Shown: piece by piece, positions 1 to 8,108 of the stretch
Position numbering within the stretch: the first letter of the stretch is position 1
How the letters are laid out: each line of letters opens with the position of its first letter
NCBI GenBank assembly: GCA_045807125.1
Contig: JBJMHZ010000034.1
Location: forward strand, 19,188-83,187
Source: JBJMHZ01 sp045807125
GTDB taxonomy: Bacteria; Actinomycetota; Actinomycetes; JAWWOL01
DNA: 64,000 bases
Direction of reading: 5' to 3'
Translations under genes and position numbers: made by a program
The notes under the pieces: model-generated
Databases searched by the model: none
Seen by the model: only the letters and a program-made list of their open reading frames with translations
What the model was told of the DNA's origin: nothing

Positions 1-2
1 GC

Positions 3-773
3 ACCCTGCAGCAGCAGGCGGCGGCGAACGACGGCATGGCCAGCCGCTACCACGCGGCGCAGACCCGGCTCGCCAAGTTCGAGGAGGCCGGGCCGCCGCC
101 GGAGCGCCCCGAGGAGCAGCGCATCACCATGCGGCTGCGTGGCGGTCGCACGGGGGTGCGCGCCATCACCTGCGAGCGGCTGGAGCTGACCGGGCTCATG
201 GAGCCGTTCGACGCGGATGTCTTCTTCGGCGAGCGGGTCGCGGTGCTCGGTGGCAACGGCTCGGGCAAGTCGCACCTGCTCCGGCTGCTGGCCGGCGACC
301 CGGTGGCGCACACAGGCGTGGCCCGCCTCGGCGCGCGGGTCGTCCCGGGCTGGTTCGCCCAGACTCACGATCACCCGGAGCTGGCCGGGCGCACGCTCGC
401 CGACGTCCTCTGGCGCGAGCACGCTCACGATCGCGGCGCGGCGATGCGGATCCTGCGGCGCTACGAGCTGGACGGTCAGGCCGACCAGGCGTTCGACACG
501 CTGTCGGGCGGCCAGCAGGCGAGGTTCCAGATCGCCCTGCTGGAGATCGCCGGGGCTACGCTCCTGCTCCTCGACGAGCCGACCGACAACCTCGACGTCG
601 CGAGCGCCGAGGCGCTGGAGGCGGCCCTGGAGGCGTACGAGGGCACCGTGCTGGCGGTCACCCACGACCGGTGGTTCGCGCGCTCGTTCGACCGGTTCCT
701 GGTGCTGGGCTCGGACGGCTCGGTCCGCGAGGAGTCCGAGCCCGTGTGGGACGAGGCCCGCCCGGTGCGCTGA
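3..773 (+). CDS. ABC-F type ATP-binding protein (5' truncated by window edge)
   Basis: C-terminal part of a soluble ABC-F ATPase, a family of ribosome-associated translation or antibiotic-resistance factors with two ABC domains and no membrane domain. The reading frame is open to the first base of the window, so the true start lies outside; the ATG at 36 is internal. The visible part begins with a charged linker (AQTRLAKFEEAG), then one full ABC domain: Walker A GGNGSGKSH, signature LSGGQQAR, Walker B LLLLDEPTDNLD and the H-loop THDRW. It is followed by the rplM promoter. Which ABC-F subfamily it belongs to cannot be told from this half. Confidence 0.85.
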   Translation, partial: TLQQQAAANDGMASRYHAAQTRLAKFEEAGPPPERPEEQRITMRLRGGRTGVRAITCERLELTGLMEPFDADVFFGERVAVLGGNGSGKSHLLRLLAGDPVAHTGVARLGARVVPGWFAQTHDHPELAGRTLADVLWREHAHDRGAAMRILRRYELDGQADQAFDTLSGGQQARFQIALLEIAGATLLLLDEPTDNLDVASAEALEAALEAYEGTVLAVTHDRWFARSFDRFLVLGSDGSVREESEPVWDEARPVR

Positions 774-782
774 GCGGTCACT

Positions 783-812
783 TTGACCCTTCCCGTGCCG
801 CCCCAGTATTCT
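783..812 (+). promoter_or_regulatory. Promoter of the rplM-rpsI operon
   Basis: A -35 TTGACC (783-788) and a -10 TATTCT (807-812) are separated by 18 bp. They lie just after the ABC-F stop codon and about 100 bp before rplM, so a leader of about 90 nt is predicted. This is a housekeeping-sigma type promoter read from the sequence alone. Confidence 0.6.
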
Positions 813-912
813 GGGTAGCTGTTGTGCGCGCGGCGGCCTGTCGCGTCGCCGCAACGGGCCGCCCTCCCTCGACGGCAGCCGGACACGACATCACTCGAGC
901 AAAGGCCGACCT

Positions 913-1356
913 GTGCGCACGTACAGCCCCAAGCCCGCCGACGTCCAGCGTCAGTGGCACGTGATCGACGCGACCGACGTCGTGCTGGGCCGCCTCGCGA
1001 CGCAGGCGGCGACCCTGCTGCGCGGCAAGCACAAGCCGATCTTCGCCCCGCACGTCGACACCGGTGACTTCGTCATCGTGATCAACGCCGCCAAGGTCGC
1101 CCTGACCGGCAACAAGCGTGACCAGAAGATGGCCTACCGGCACTCCGGCTACCCGGGCGGCCTGCGCCGCACGCCGTACTCGGAGCTGCTCGAGAAGCGC
1201 CCGGAGCGGGCGGTGGAGCGCGCGGTCAAGGGGATGCTGCCGCACAACACCCTCGGCCGGCAGATGCTGTCGAAGCTGAAGGTCTACGCCGGGCCCGACC
1301 ACCCGCACCAGGCGCAGCGGCCGGTGCCGTTCGAGATCACCCAGGTCGCCCAGTAA
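913..1356 (+). CDS. rplM: 50S ribosomal protein L13
   Basis: Structural protein of the large ribosomal subunit, 147 aa, the usual L13 length. The start is the GTG at 913, giving the standard N-terminus MRTYSPKPADVQRQWHVIDA. Family features are VLGRLAT near the start, the central KMAYRHSGYPGG and the C-terminal AVKGMLPHNTLGR. It is first in a two-gene operon with rpsI (48 bp gap), as in most bacteria, and has its own promoter at 783-812. Confidence 0.97.
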   Translation: MRTYSPKPADVQRQWHVIDATDVVLGRLATQAATLLRGKHKPIFAPHVDTGDFVIVINAAKVALTGNKRDQKMAYRHSGYPGGLRRTPYSELLEKRPERAVERAVKGMLPHNTLGRQMLSKLKVYAGPDHPHQAQRPVPFEITQVAQ

Positions 1357-1404
1357 CCAGCCGCCAGCCGCACCCCGCACGTCGACGAGCAACGAAGGAG
1401 ACCC

Positions 1405-1941
1405 GTGTCCGAGATCCAGGGCACCGAGACCGCCGCGGCCGATGAGGCCACCGGAGTCGCGACGGCGGAAGCGCCGAGCGCGGAGGTGACCGTGGGGGTC
1501 GATGAGGCCCGGCCCTCGCCCGCCGTGCCGGCCTACCAGCCGCCGGTCGGTGGCGCCGACCTCGGCCTCGGCACCGGTCGCCGCAAGGAGGCCGTCGTAC
1601 GGGTCCGGGTGACCCGCGGCAGCGGCCAGTGGACCCTCAACGGCAAGCCGCTCGACGCGTACTTCCCCAACAAGCTCCACCAGCAGCTCGTGACCGAGCC
1701 GTTCCGCGTGCTCGAGCGCGAGGGCCAGTACGACGTGCGCGCCCGGCTCTCCGGCGGCGGCGTGTCGGGCCAGGCCGGGGCGCTGCGCCTCGGCATCGCC
1801 CGCGCCCTCATCGAGCTCGACGCGGGCGACCGCCCGGCCCTCAAGAAGGCCGGCTTCCTCACCCGCGACGCCCGCGTCACTGAGCGCAAGAAGTACGGCC
1901 TCAAGAAGGCTCGCAAGGCGCCCCAGTACTCCAAGCGCTGA
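1405..1941 (+). CDS. rpsI: 30S ribosomal protein S9
   Basis: Small-subunit ribosomal protein whose C-terminal tail reaches the P-site tRNA. The GTG start at 1405 follows an AAGGAG Shine-Dalgarno at 1395-1400. The conserved domain begins near residue 55 (GTGRRKEAVVRVR) and includes SGGGVSGQAGALRLGIARAL; it ends in the invariant YSKR tail. The acidic, Ala/Glu-rich N-terminal extension of about 50 residues is common in actinobacteria and accounts for the 178 aa length. Cotranscribed with rplM. Confidence 0.97.
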   Translation: MSEIQGTETAAADEATGVATAEAPSAEVTVGVDEARPSPAVPAYQPPVGGADLGLGTGRRKEAVVRVRVTRGSGQWTLNGKPLDAYFPNKLHQQLVTEPFRVLEREGQYDVRARLSGGGVSGQAGALRLGIARALIELDAGDRPALKKAGFLTRDARVTERKKYGLKKARKAPQYSKR

Positions 1942-1958
1942 CCGCGGCCGCGGCCGGT

Positions 1959-1985
1959 CACCGGCTGCACCGGCTGCACCGGCTC
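1959..1985. repeat. Short 9-bp tandem repeat between rpsI and glmM
   Basis: Three copies of CACCGGCTG (the last ends CTC) lie in the 74-bp spacer after rpsI. No function is apparent. Confidence 0.5.
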
Positions 1986-2015
1986 CCCGGAACTTCCCCC
2001 GGACCCCTCGGAGCG

Positions 2016-3365
2016 ATGCGCATGGGCCGCTTGTTCGGCACCGACGGCGTGCGCGGCGTCGCGAACGCCGACCTCACCCCCGAGCTCGCGCTCGACCTCG
2101 CGGTGGCGGCGGCGCACGTTCTCGTCGAGCACCGCACGGACGGCCCGACCCGTCCGGTCGCCGTCGTGGGGCGCGATCCGCGGGCATCGGGGGAGTTCCT
2201 CGAGGCGGCCGTCGTGGCCGGCCTGGCGAGCGCCGGCGTGGACGTCGTCCGCGTCGGCGTGCTGCCCACTCCCGGGGTCGCCTACCTGACCACCGCCATC
2301 GGGGCCGAGCTCGGCGTGATGCTCTCGGCCAGCCACAACCCCATGCCGGACAACGGCATCAAGTTCTTCGACCGGGGCGGGTACAAGCTGCCCGACGGGG
2401 TCGAGGACGAGATCTCGGCCCGGCTCGGGGAGACGTGGCAGCGGCCCACCGGCGGCAGCGTCGGCCGGGTCTACGACGACCATGGCGCGGCGGGCCGCTA
2501 CGTCGAGCACCTGGTCGGCTGCCTGCCCCAGCGGCTGGACGGCCTGCGGGTCGTGGTCGACTGCGCCCACGGGGCCGCGCACAGCGTCGCCCCCGCCGTC
2601 TACCGCCGCGCGGGCGCGCGGGTGCACACGCTCGGCGCCGATCCCACCGGCCTGAACATCAACGACGGCTTCGGCTCCACGCACCCCGAGCAGCTCCAGC
2701 GGGCCGTCCGCGAGCTGGGCGCCGACGTCGGCATCGCCCACGACGGCGACGCCGATCGGTGCATCGCGGTGGACGCCGCCGGCCGGATCGTCGACGGCGA
2801 TGCGATCCTCGCCGTGTGCGCGCTCGCCCTGCGCGAGTCCGGGCGGCTCGCCCTCGACACCGTCGTCACGACCGTCATGACGAACCTCGGGTTCAAGCAC
2901 GCCATGGCCCGGCACGGCATCGCCGTCATCGAGACGCCGGTGGGCGATCGCTACGTCCTCGACGAGATGCGCCGGGCGGGGTACTCGCTCGGCGGCGAGC
3001 AGTCGGGACACGTCGTCTTCCTCGACCACGCCACGACCGGCGACGGGGTGCTCACCGCCGTCCAGCTGCTGGGCCGGGTCGCCGAGGCCGCCCGTCCGCT
3101 CGCCGATCTGGCAGCCGTGATGACGCGGCTGCCGCAAGTGCTGCTCAATGTCCGGGTCGCCGACCGGGCCAAGGCAGCGGCGTCCACCGAGCTGGCGGAG
3201 GCCGTCGCCGCCGCGGAGACCGATCTCGGGGACACCGGCCGGGTGCTCGTCCGCCCAAGCGGCACCGAGCCGATCGTCCGGGTGATGGTGGAGGCCGCCG
3301 ACGAGGTCAGGGCCCGCGATGTCGCCGAGCGGCTGGCCAAGGTGGTGGAGAGCGCCCTGAGCTGA
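2016..3365 (+). CDS. glmM: Phosphoglucosamine mutase
   Basis: Converts glucosamine-6-phosphate to glucosamine-1-phosphate in UDP-GlcNAc synthesis, in the cytosol. 449 aa, normal length. The N-terminus GRLFGTDGVRG is typical. The catalytic phosphoserine is Ser106 in LSASHNPMPDNGIKFF. The metal loop DGDADR is present (HDGDADRCIAV), as is the C-terminal phosphate-binding RPSGTEP. ATG 2016 is taken; ATG 2022 (MGRLFG) is an equally good start. It supplies the product downstream of GlmS, encoded at 4710. Its 3' part is overlapped on the other strand by an open frame of the HTH gene. Confidence 0.96.
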   Translation: MRMGRLFGTDGVRGVANADLTPELALDLAVAAAHVLVEHRTDGPTRPVAVVGRDPRASGEFLEAAVVAGLASAGVDVVRVGVLPTPGVAYLTTAIGAELGVMLSASHNPMPDNGIKFFDRGGYKLPDGVEDEISARLGETWQRPTGGSVGRVYDDHGAAGRYVEHLVGCLPQRLDGLRVVVDCAHGAAHSVAPAVYRRAGARVHTLGADPTGLNINDGFGSTHPEQLQRAVRELGADVGIAHDGDADRCIAVDAAGRIVDGDAILAVCALALRESGRLALDTVVTTVMTNLGFKHAMARHGIAVIETPVGDRYVLDEMRRAGYSLGGEQSGHVVFLDHATTGDGVLTAVQLLGRVAEAARPLADLAAVMTRLPQVLLNVRVADRAKAAASTELAEAVAAAETDLGDTGRVLVRPSGTEPIVRVMVEAADEVRARDVAERLAKVVESALS

Positions 3366-3791
3366 AGCCAGGACGTGCCAGTCCCGCCAGTGGTTCCAGC
3401 GGGAGTGCGGCTTGGGGTGATCGAACGTCCACTCCGGCAGCGGCACCCCGAACCGCTGAGCGTGCCGGTCCTGCATCCGGTCGGCGAGGCCCGCCCGTCG
3501 CACGGCCGCGTGCGCCGGTAGTCGCCGGCCGCCCCGGTCCGTCGCGTCGTCGTGCGCGCGTCGCACGAGCGGCCGCCCGTCGGGCCGGGTGACCACCAAC
3601 CGGCAACCGGTGGCGGCCAGCACCTGAAGGACCAGGCCCCATCCGCAGCCGCCCGTCCCCGACTCGATCCGCGAGACCGTGGACGACGAGATGCCGGCCA
3701 GTGCCGCCAGCTCGCGCTGGCTGAGCCGGGCGGCCTGCCGGATCGCTCGGAACAGGGTGCCGGGGTGGTGGTGCATCGCATCGTTCGTCAC
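3366..3791 (-). CDS. XRE-family HTH protein with no stop codon before glmM
   Basis: Begins at GTG 3791 (ATG 3776 also possible). Residues about 13-60 form a lambda/Cro-type HTH (FRAIRQAARLSQRELAALAG, then SSSTVSRIESG), followed by a short C-terminal region with PEWTFDHPKPHSRWNHWRDWHV. The frame has no stop where it meets the glmM stop codon; it stays open antisense through all of glmM to 1533 (752 codons). I annotate only the part outside glmM, about 140 codons. Either the native 3' end was lost by deletion or fusion to glmM, or the product really runs into antisense sequence. DNA target unknown. Confidence 0.6.
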
Positions 3792-3877
3792 GGCCAGGGA
3801 GCATGCGCCGAAGCGGTGACAGGATGACGGGGTCGGCGGACCGTTGTGGAAAACCCGGCGTTTGGTTGGATGAGGGC

Positions 3878-4405
3878 ATGGACCCGTTCGACGATGTGCT
3901 GGCGGCCAATGCCCGCTACGGCGAGCAGTTCTCGGACGCGGGCGTCCCTGGCCGTGCCGCTCGCGGCCTCGCGGTGGTGACCTGCATGGATTCCCGCATC
4001 AACCCGCTCGAGATGCTCGGCCTGCGAGCCGGTGACGCCAAGATCATCCGGAACGCCGGGGCGCGGGTGACCGACGACGTGCTGCGCACGCTGGTCCTCG
4101 CCATCCACCTGCTCGGCGTGGACCGGGTGATGGTGGTCGCCCACACCGATTGCCGGATGACGAAGGTCACCGACGACGAGGTCCACGCCGACATCCTGGA
4201 GCGTGGCGTGGACACCAGGAGCCTGGAGTTCCACACCATCAGCGACCAGGCGGACACCTTGAGGCGCGACGTGCAGCGCATCCGCAGCTCCCCGTACCTA
4301 CCGGCCGGCCTCCCGGTCGTCGGGGCGGTCTACGACGTGATGAGCGGCCGGCTCGACGTGCTCGTCCCTCCTGCGGCGGCGTCGAACGGACCGGCCGGCC
4401 GCTGA
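3878..4405 (+). CDS. Beta-class carbonic anhydrase
   Basis: Zinc enzyme interconverting CO2 and bicarbonate. ATG 3878 gives 175 aa, near the lower end for the family; an upstream frame start at 3803 would add 25 unconserved residues. The zinc ligands are visible: Cys36 with the Asp38-Arg40 dyad (TCMDSR), then His89 and Cys92 (VVAHTDC). The N-terminus MDPFDDVLAANARYGEQF matches small actinobacterial beta-carbonic anhydrases. It stands alone, divergent from the HTH gene and followed by repeat array A. Confidence 0.9.
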   Translation: MDPFDDVLAANARYGEQFSDAGVPGRAARGLAVVTCMDSRINPLEMLGLRAGDAKIIRNAGARVTDDVLRTLVLAIHLLGVDRVMVVAHTDCRMTKVTDDEVHADILERGVDTRSLEFHTISDQADTLRRDVQRIRSSPYLPAGLPVVGAVYDVMSGRLDVLVPPAAASNGPAGR

Positions 4406-4480
4406 GGGCGCCGGCCGGGTGCAGCCTCTTGGTCCGGCCCCCGCGGTCGGCTCCAATGGCCAGATCCTGCCCCGTCCTTC

Positions 4481-4612
4481 GGTGCAGGGCACTGTGCGCT
4501 GCCCGCAGGTCGGGTGCAGGGCACTGTGCGCTGCCCCCAATCGTCGGTGCAGCGCACAGCGAGGGCGGGCGGGCTCCCGCCGCCCGGATGTCAGTGCAGT
4601 GCACAGCGCCGG
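4481..4612. repeat. Intergenic palindromic repeat array A (upstream of glmS)
   Basis: Fills much of the 304-bp spacer between the carbonic anhydrase and glmS. Two direct units start GGTGCAGGGCACTGTGCGCT (4481-4504 and 4513-4538). Then come two shorter end-type units, GGTGCAGCGCACAGCG (4546-4561) and GTGCAGTGCACAGCGCCGG (4594-4612). The last is identical in its core to the right-end units of arrays B (12052) and C (34827), and array C also shares the preceding ATGTC. No left inverted unit is seen here. After the array, CCCTGCTC (4641) and GAGCAGGG (4671) can pair as a hairpin. No gene is in this gap. Confidence 0.85.
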
Positions 4613-4695
4613 CGAGGGGGTGCCCGAGCAGGTCAGCGCACCCTGCTCGCCCCGCCCGCCCCGAGCCGGTGAGCAGGGCGGGCGGTCGCCCTCCG

Positions 4696-4701
4696 CTACC
4701 C
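4696..4701 (+). promoter_or_regulatory. Candidate -10 element giving a leaderless glmS mRNA
   Basis: TACCCT ends 8 bp before the glmS ATG (4710) and no Shine-Dalgarno is visible. Actinobacterial TANNNT elements at this distance commonly produce leaderless transcripts. Confidence 0.45.
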
Positions 4702-4709
4702 TGGACGCC

Positions 4710-6572
4710 ATGTGCGGCATCATCGGCTACGTCGGCCAACGCCAAGCCCTCGACATCGTGATGGAGGGGCTGCGCCGCCTGGAGTACCGGGGCTACGACT
4801 CCGCGGGAGTCGCGGTCGTCGCGCCGGACGGCACGCTCGCGACCGCTCGCAAGGCCGGCAAGCTGGCCAACCTCGAGAAGGTGCTCGCCGACGACCCCCT
4901 GCCCGAGGGCACCAGCGGCATGGGGCACACCCGGTGGGCCACCCACGGCGCGCCCAACGACCGCAACGCCCACCCGCAGCTCAGCTGCGACGGCGCGGTC
5001 GCCGTCATCCACAACGGCATCATCGAGAACTTCGTGCAGCTGCGGGCCGGGCTGGAGGCCCGCGGTCACGAGCTGCGCAGCGACACCGATACCGAGGCGG
5101 TGGCGCACCTGGTGGAGGAGCGCTTCGACGGCGATCTCGCCGAGGCCGTCCGCAGCGTCTGTCGCGACCTCGAGGGAGCGTTCACCCTCGTCGTCATGCA
5201 CAGCGACGCCCCCGGGGTGGTGGTCGGGGCCAGGCGCAACTCCCCGCTCGTGCTCGGCTGCGGCACCGACGAGCTCTTCCTCGCCAGCGACGTCGCCGCC
5301 TTCATCTCCCATACCCGCGACGCCGTCGAGCTCGGGCAGGACCAGGTCGTCGAGATCCGCAGGGACGCGACCGGCGCCGGGAAGTCCTTCCGCATCACCG
5401 ACTTCGCGGGCACGGTGGTCGAGGGCAAGCCGTACCACGTCGACTGGGACGTGAGCGCCGCCGAGAAGGGCGGCTACGACTACTTCATGCTCAAGGAGAT
5501 CGCCGAGCAGCCGCAGGCCGTCGCCGACACGCTCAGGGGCCGGCTCACGGAGGCCGGCGAGATCGTCCTCGACGAGCTGCGCCTCGACGAGCAGGATCTG
5601 CGGGACGTCGAGAAGATCTTCATCATCGCGTGCGGCACCGCCTACCACGCCGGACTGGTCGCCAAGTATGCGATCGAGCACTGGACCCGCATCCCCTGCG
5701 AGGTGGAGCTCGCCAGCGAGTTCCGTTACCGCGACCCGGTGCTCGACCGGTCGACGCTCGTCATCGCGATCAGCCAGAGCGGCGAGACGATGGACACCCT
5801 GATGGCGGTGCGGCACGCCAAGGAGCAGCACGCCAGAGTGCTCGCCATCTGCAACACCAATGGCTCGACGATCCCGCGCGACTCCGACGCCGTGCTCTAC
5901 ACGAGGGCCGGCCCGGAGATCGCCGTCGCGTCGACGAAGGCGTTCCTGACCCAGGTGGTCGCCACGTACCTCGTCGCGGTGTACCTGGCGCAGGTGCGCG
6001 GCACGATGTACGGCGACGAGGTGACCGCGGTCGTGCGCCAGCTGGAGGCGATGCCCCAGCTGGTGGAGGCGACGCTGGCGACCATGGAGGAGGTCCGCGA
6101 GCTCGCCAGGGACCTCGCGCGTAGCACCAGCGTGCTGTTCATCGGCCGGCACGTCGGCTACCCGGTCGCGCTCGAGGGCGCGCTGAAGCTCAAGGAACTG
6201 GCGTACATGCACGCGGAGGGCTTCGCGGCGGGCGAGCTGAAGCACGGGCCGATCGCCCTCATCGAGGCGGGCACGCCGGTCGTCGTCGTGGTGCCGCCGG
6301 CCCGCGGGCGGGGCGAGCTGCACGGCAAGGTGGTCTCCAACATGCAGGAGGTGCGGGCCAGGGGCGCGCGCACCGTCGTCATCGCCGAGGAAGGCGACGA
6401 GACGGTGACGCCGTTCGCGGCGCACCTCATCCGCCTGCCGCGCACGCCCACCCTCATGCAGCCGATCGTCGCGACCGTCCCGCTCCAGGTGCTCGCGTGC
6501 GAGATCGCGGCGTCGCGGGGCAACGACGTGGACCAGCCGCGCAACCTCGCCAAGTCCGTCACCGTCGAGTAG
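4710..6572 (+). CDS. glmS: Glutamine-fructose-6-phosphate aminotransferase (isomerizing)
   Basis: Makes glucosamine-6-phosphate from fructose-6-phosphate and glutamine, the first step to UDP-GlcNAc. ATG 4710 places the catalytic nucleophile at Cys2 (MCGIIGYVG); the frame upstream runs through repeat array A and is not coding. 620 aa. The N-terminal class II glutaminase domain (about 1-220) carries the GHTRWATHG and HNGIIEN motifs. Two SIS sugar-isomerase domains follow (AISQSGETMDT, then the second), ending with DVDQPRNLAKSVTVE. nnrD starts 6 bp after the stop. Confidence 0.97.
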   Translation: MCGIIGYVGQRQALDIVMEGLRRLEYRGYDSAGVAVVAPDGTLATARKAGKLANLEKVLADDPLPEGTSGMGHTRWATHGAPNDRNAHPQLSCDGAVAVIHNGIIENFVQLRAGLEARGHELRSDTDTEAVAHLVEERFDGDLAEAVRSVCRDLEGAFTLVVMHSDAPGVVVGARRNSPLVLGCGTDELFLASDVAAFISHTRDAVELGQDQVVEIRRDATGAGKSFRITDFAGTVVEGKPYHVDWDVSAAEKGGYDYFMLKEIAEQPQAVADTLRGRLTEAGEIVLDELRLDEQDLRDVEKIFIIACGTAYHAGLVAKYAIEHWTRIPCEVELASEFRYRDPVLDRSTLVIAISQSGETMDTLMAVRHAKEQHARVLAICNTNGSTIPRDSDAVLYTRAGPEIAVASTKAFLTQVVATYLVAVYLAQVRGTMYGDEVTAVVRQLEAMPQLVEATLATMEEVRELARDLARSTSVLFIGRHVGYPVALEGALKLKELAYMHAEGFAAGELKHGPIALIEAGTPVVVVVPPARGRGELHGKVVSNMQEVRARGARTVVIAEEGDETVTPFAAHLIRLPRTPTLMQPIVATVPLQVLACEIAASRGNDVDQPRNLAKSVTVE

Positions 6573-6578
6573 CCGGTC

Positions 6579-8108
6579 GTGAGGTCGGCACACACCGCCG
6601 CCCAGGTACGGGCCGCGGAGGAGCGGCTGGCCGCGGGCCTGCCGGACGGTGCCCTGATGGGGCGGGCGTCGGCAGGCCTGGCCCGCCGCTGCGCGCTTGT
6701 GCTGAGCCGGACGTACGGCGCTGAGGTCGTCCTGCTGGTCGGCTCCGGCAACAACGGCGGCGACGCGCTGCATGCCGGAGCGCTGCTGGCCGCCCGCGGC
6801 GCGCGGGTGACCGCGCTCGTGACCGGGAGCCGGCCGCACGCTGGCGGTCTGACCGCCCTGCGGCGCGCCGGCGGCCGGGCGCTGCCGGCAGACGGTGGCG
6901 CACCAGGCGATGCCATCGCGGGCGCCGACCTCGTCATCGACGGACTGGTCGGGATCGGCGGCCAGGGCCCGCTGCGCGAGCCGGCGGCCACGCTCGCCCG
7001 GCTCGCGGGGGAGTCGCCGGCCACCGTCGTCGCCGTCGACGTCCCGAGCGGCGTGGCCGCCGACACCGGCGAGGTCGCGGGCGCGGCGGTGCGGGCCGAC
7101 GTGACGGTGACGTTCGGGACGCTGAAGCCGGGCCTCGTCCTCTCGCCCGGTGCCGAGCTGGCCGGGCTGGTCGAGCTGGTCGACATCGGCCTCGGGCCGC
7201 ACCTGCCGGCCCCGGAGCTGAGCCTGCTGGACGCGGCCGACGTGCGAGGGCTGCTGCCGGCTCCCACCGGCGAGTCCAGCAAGTACCGCCGCGGGGTCGT
7301 CGGCGTGGTGGCCGGCAGTCGTGCGTACACCGGTGCGGCGGTGCTCGCCGCCGGCGGCGCAGTGGTGGCCGGCGCCGGCATGGTGCGGTACGCCGGGCCG
7401 GCGCACCCGGCCGAGCTGGTCAGGCAGCGCTGGCCGGAGGTCGTGGTCACCGAGGTGCCCGAGGGCGCCGACGGCGAGGTCGCCGACCCCGCCGCGGTGC
7501 TGGGCGCCGGTCGGGTGCAGGCGTGGGTCGTCGGGCCGGGGCTCGGCACCGGCGCTGACGCCGCCACCGTCGTCGAGGCCGTCCTCGGCACCGACGTACC
7601 GGTGCTCGTGGACGCCGACGCGCTCACGGTGCTTGCCGCCCACCCGGAGTGGGCGCGCCGCCGCACGGCCGGCACGCTGCTCACCCCCCACGCCGGCGAG
7701 CTCGCCAGGCTCCTCGGGGCTCTGCGGGACGACGTCGAGGCGCACCGCCTGGCCTTCGCCCGGCGGGCGGCGACCGAGCTGGGCTGCACCGTCCTGCTGA
7801 AGGGCTTCACCACCGTGGTCGCCGACCCGGCGGGCGCGACGCTGGTCAACTCCACCGCCACGACCTGGCTCGCCACGGCGGGCAGCGGCGACGTCCTGTC
7901 CGGAGCGTCCGGCGCGCTGCTCGCCCAGGGCCTCGGGCCGCTCGACGCGGGTGCGGCCGGCGCGTTCCTGCACGGGCTGGCCGGGCGCTCGGCGGCCGGC
8001 GGGGACGCCGCCGTGGACGCGCCGATCAGCGCAGCCGATTTGCTAGCGTGCTGGCAACGCGCCGAGCGATGGGTCAGAGGAGCAGAGGTGCCGTCCGCAG
8101 CATGGTGA
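6579..8108 (+). CDS. nnrD: Bifunctional NAD(P)H-hydrate epimerase / dehydratase
   Basis: Metabolite-repair enzyme restoring damaged NAD(P)H hydrates. GTG start, 509 aa, matching the fused YjeF-N/YjeF-C architecture. The N-terminal epimerase domain (about 1-215) has VGSGNNGGDALHAGALL. The C-terminal ribokinase-like dehydratase (about 225-505) has LLTPHAGELARLLG and the catalytic-loop ATAGSGDVLSG. Its stop overlaps the alr start in ATGGTGA, so the two are translationally coupled. The nnrD-alr-tsaE order is conserved in actinobacteria. Confidence 0.95.
   Translation: MRSAHTAAQVRAAEERLAAGLPDGALMGRASAGLARRCALVLSRTYGAEVVLLVGSGNNGGDALHAGALLAARGARVTALVTGSRPHAGGLTALRRAGGRALPADGGAPGDAIAGADLVIDGLVGIGGQGPLREPAATLARLAGESPATVVAVDVPSGVAADTGEVAGAAVRADVTVTFGTLKPGLVLSPGAELAGLVELVDIGLGPHLPAPELSLLDAADVRGLLPAPTGESSKYRRGVVGVVAGSRAYTGAAVLAAGGAVVAGAGMVRYAGPAHPAELVRQRWPEVVVTEVPEGADGEVADPAAVLGAGRVQAWVVGPGLGTGADAATVVEAVLGTDVPVLVDADALTVLAAHPEWARRRTAGTLLTPHAGELARLLGALRDDVEAHRLAFARRAATELGCTVLLKGFTTVVADPAGATLVNSTATTWLATAGSGDVLSGASGALLAQGLGPLDAGAAGAFLHGLAGRSAAGGDAAVDAPISAADLLACWQRAERWVRGAEVPSAAW

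Noticed and set aside
4481..4612. Array A as a simple rho-independent terminator
   Set aside because: Units are direct repeats with short internal dyads and no T tract, and related arrays recur with fixed end units, so more than termination is suggested.
4239..7973. A 1244-codon open frame on the minus strand opposite glmS and nnrD
   Set aside because: It is an antisense shadow caused by high GC; no domain, with His/Arg/Asp-rich random composition, and real genes lie on the other strand.
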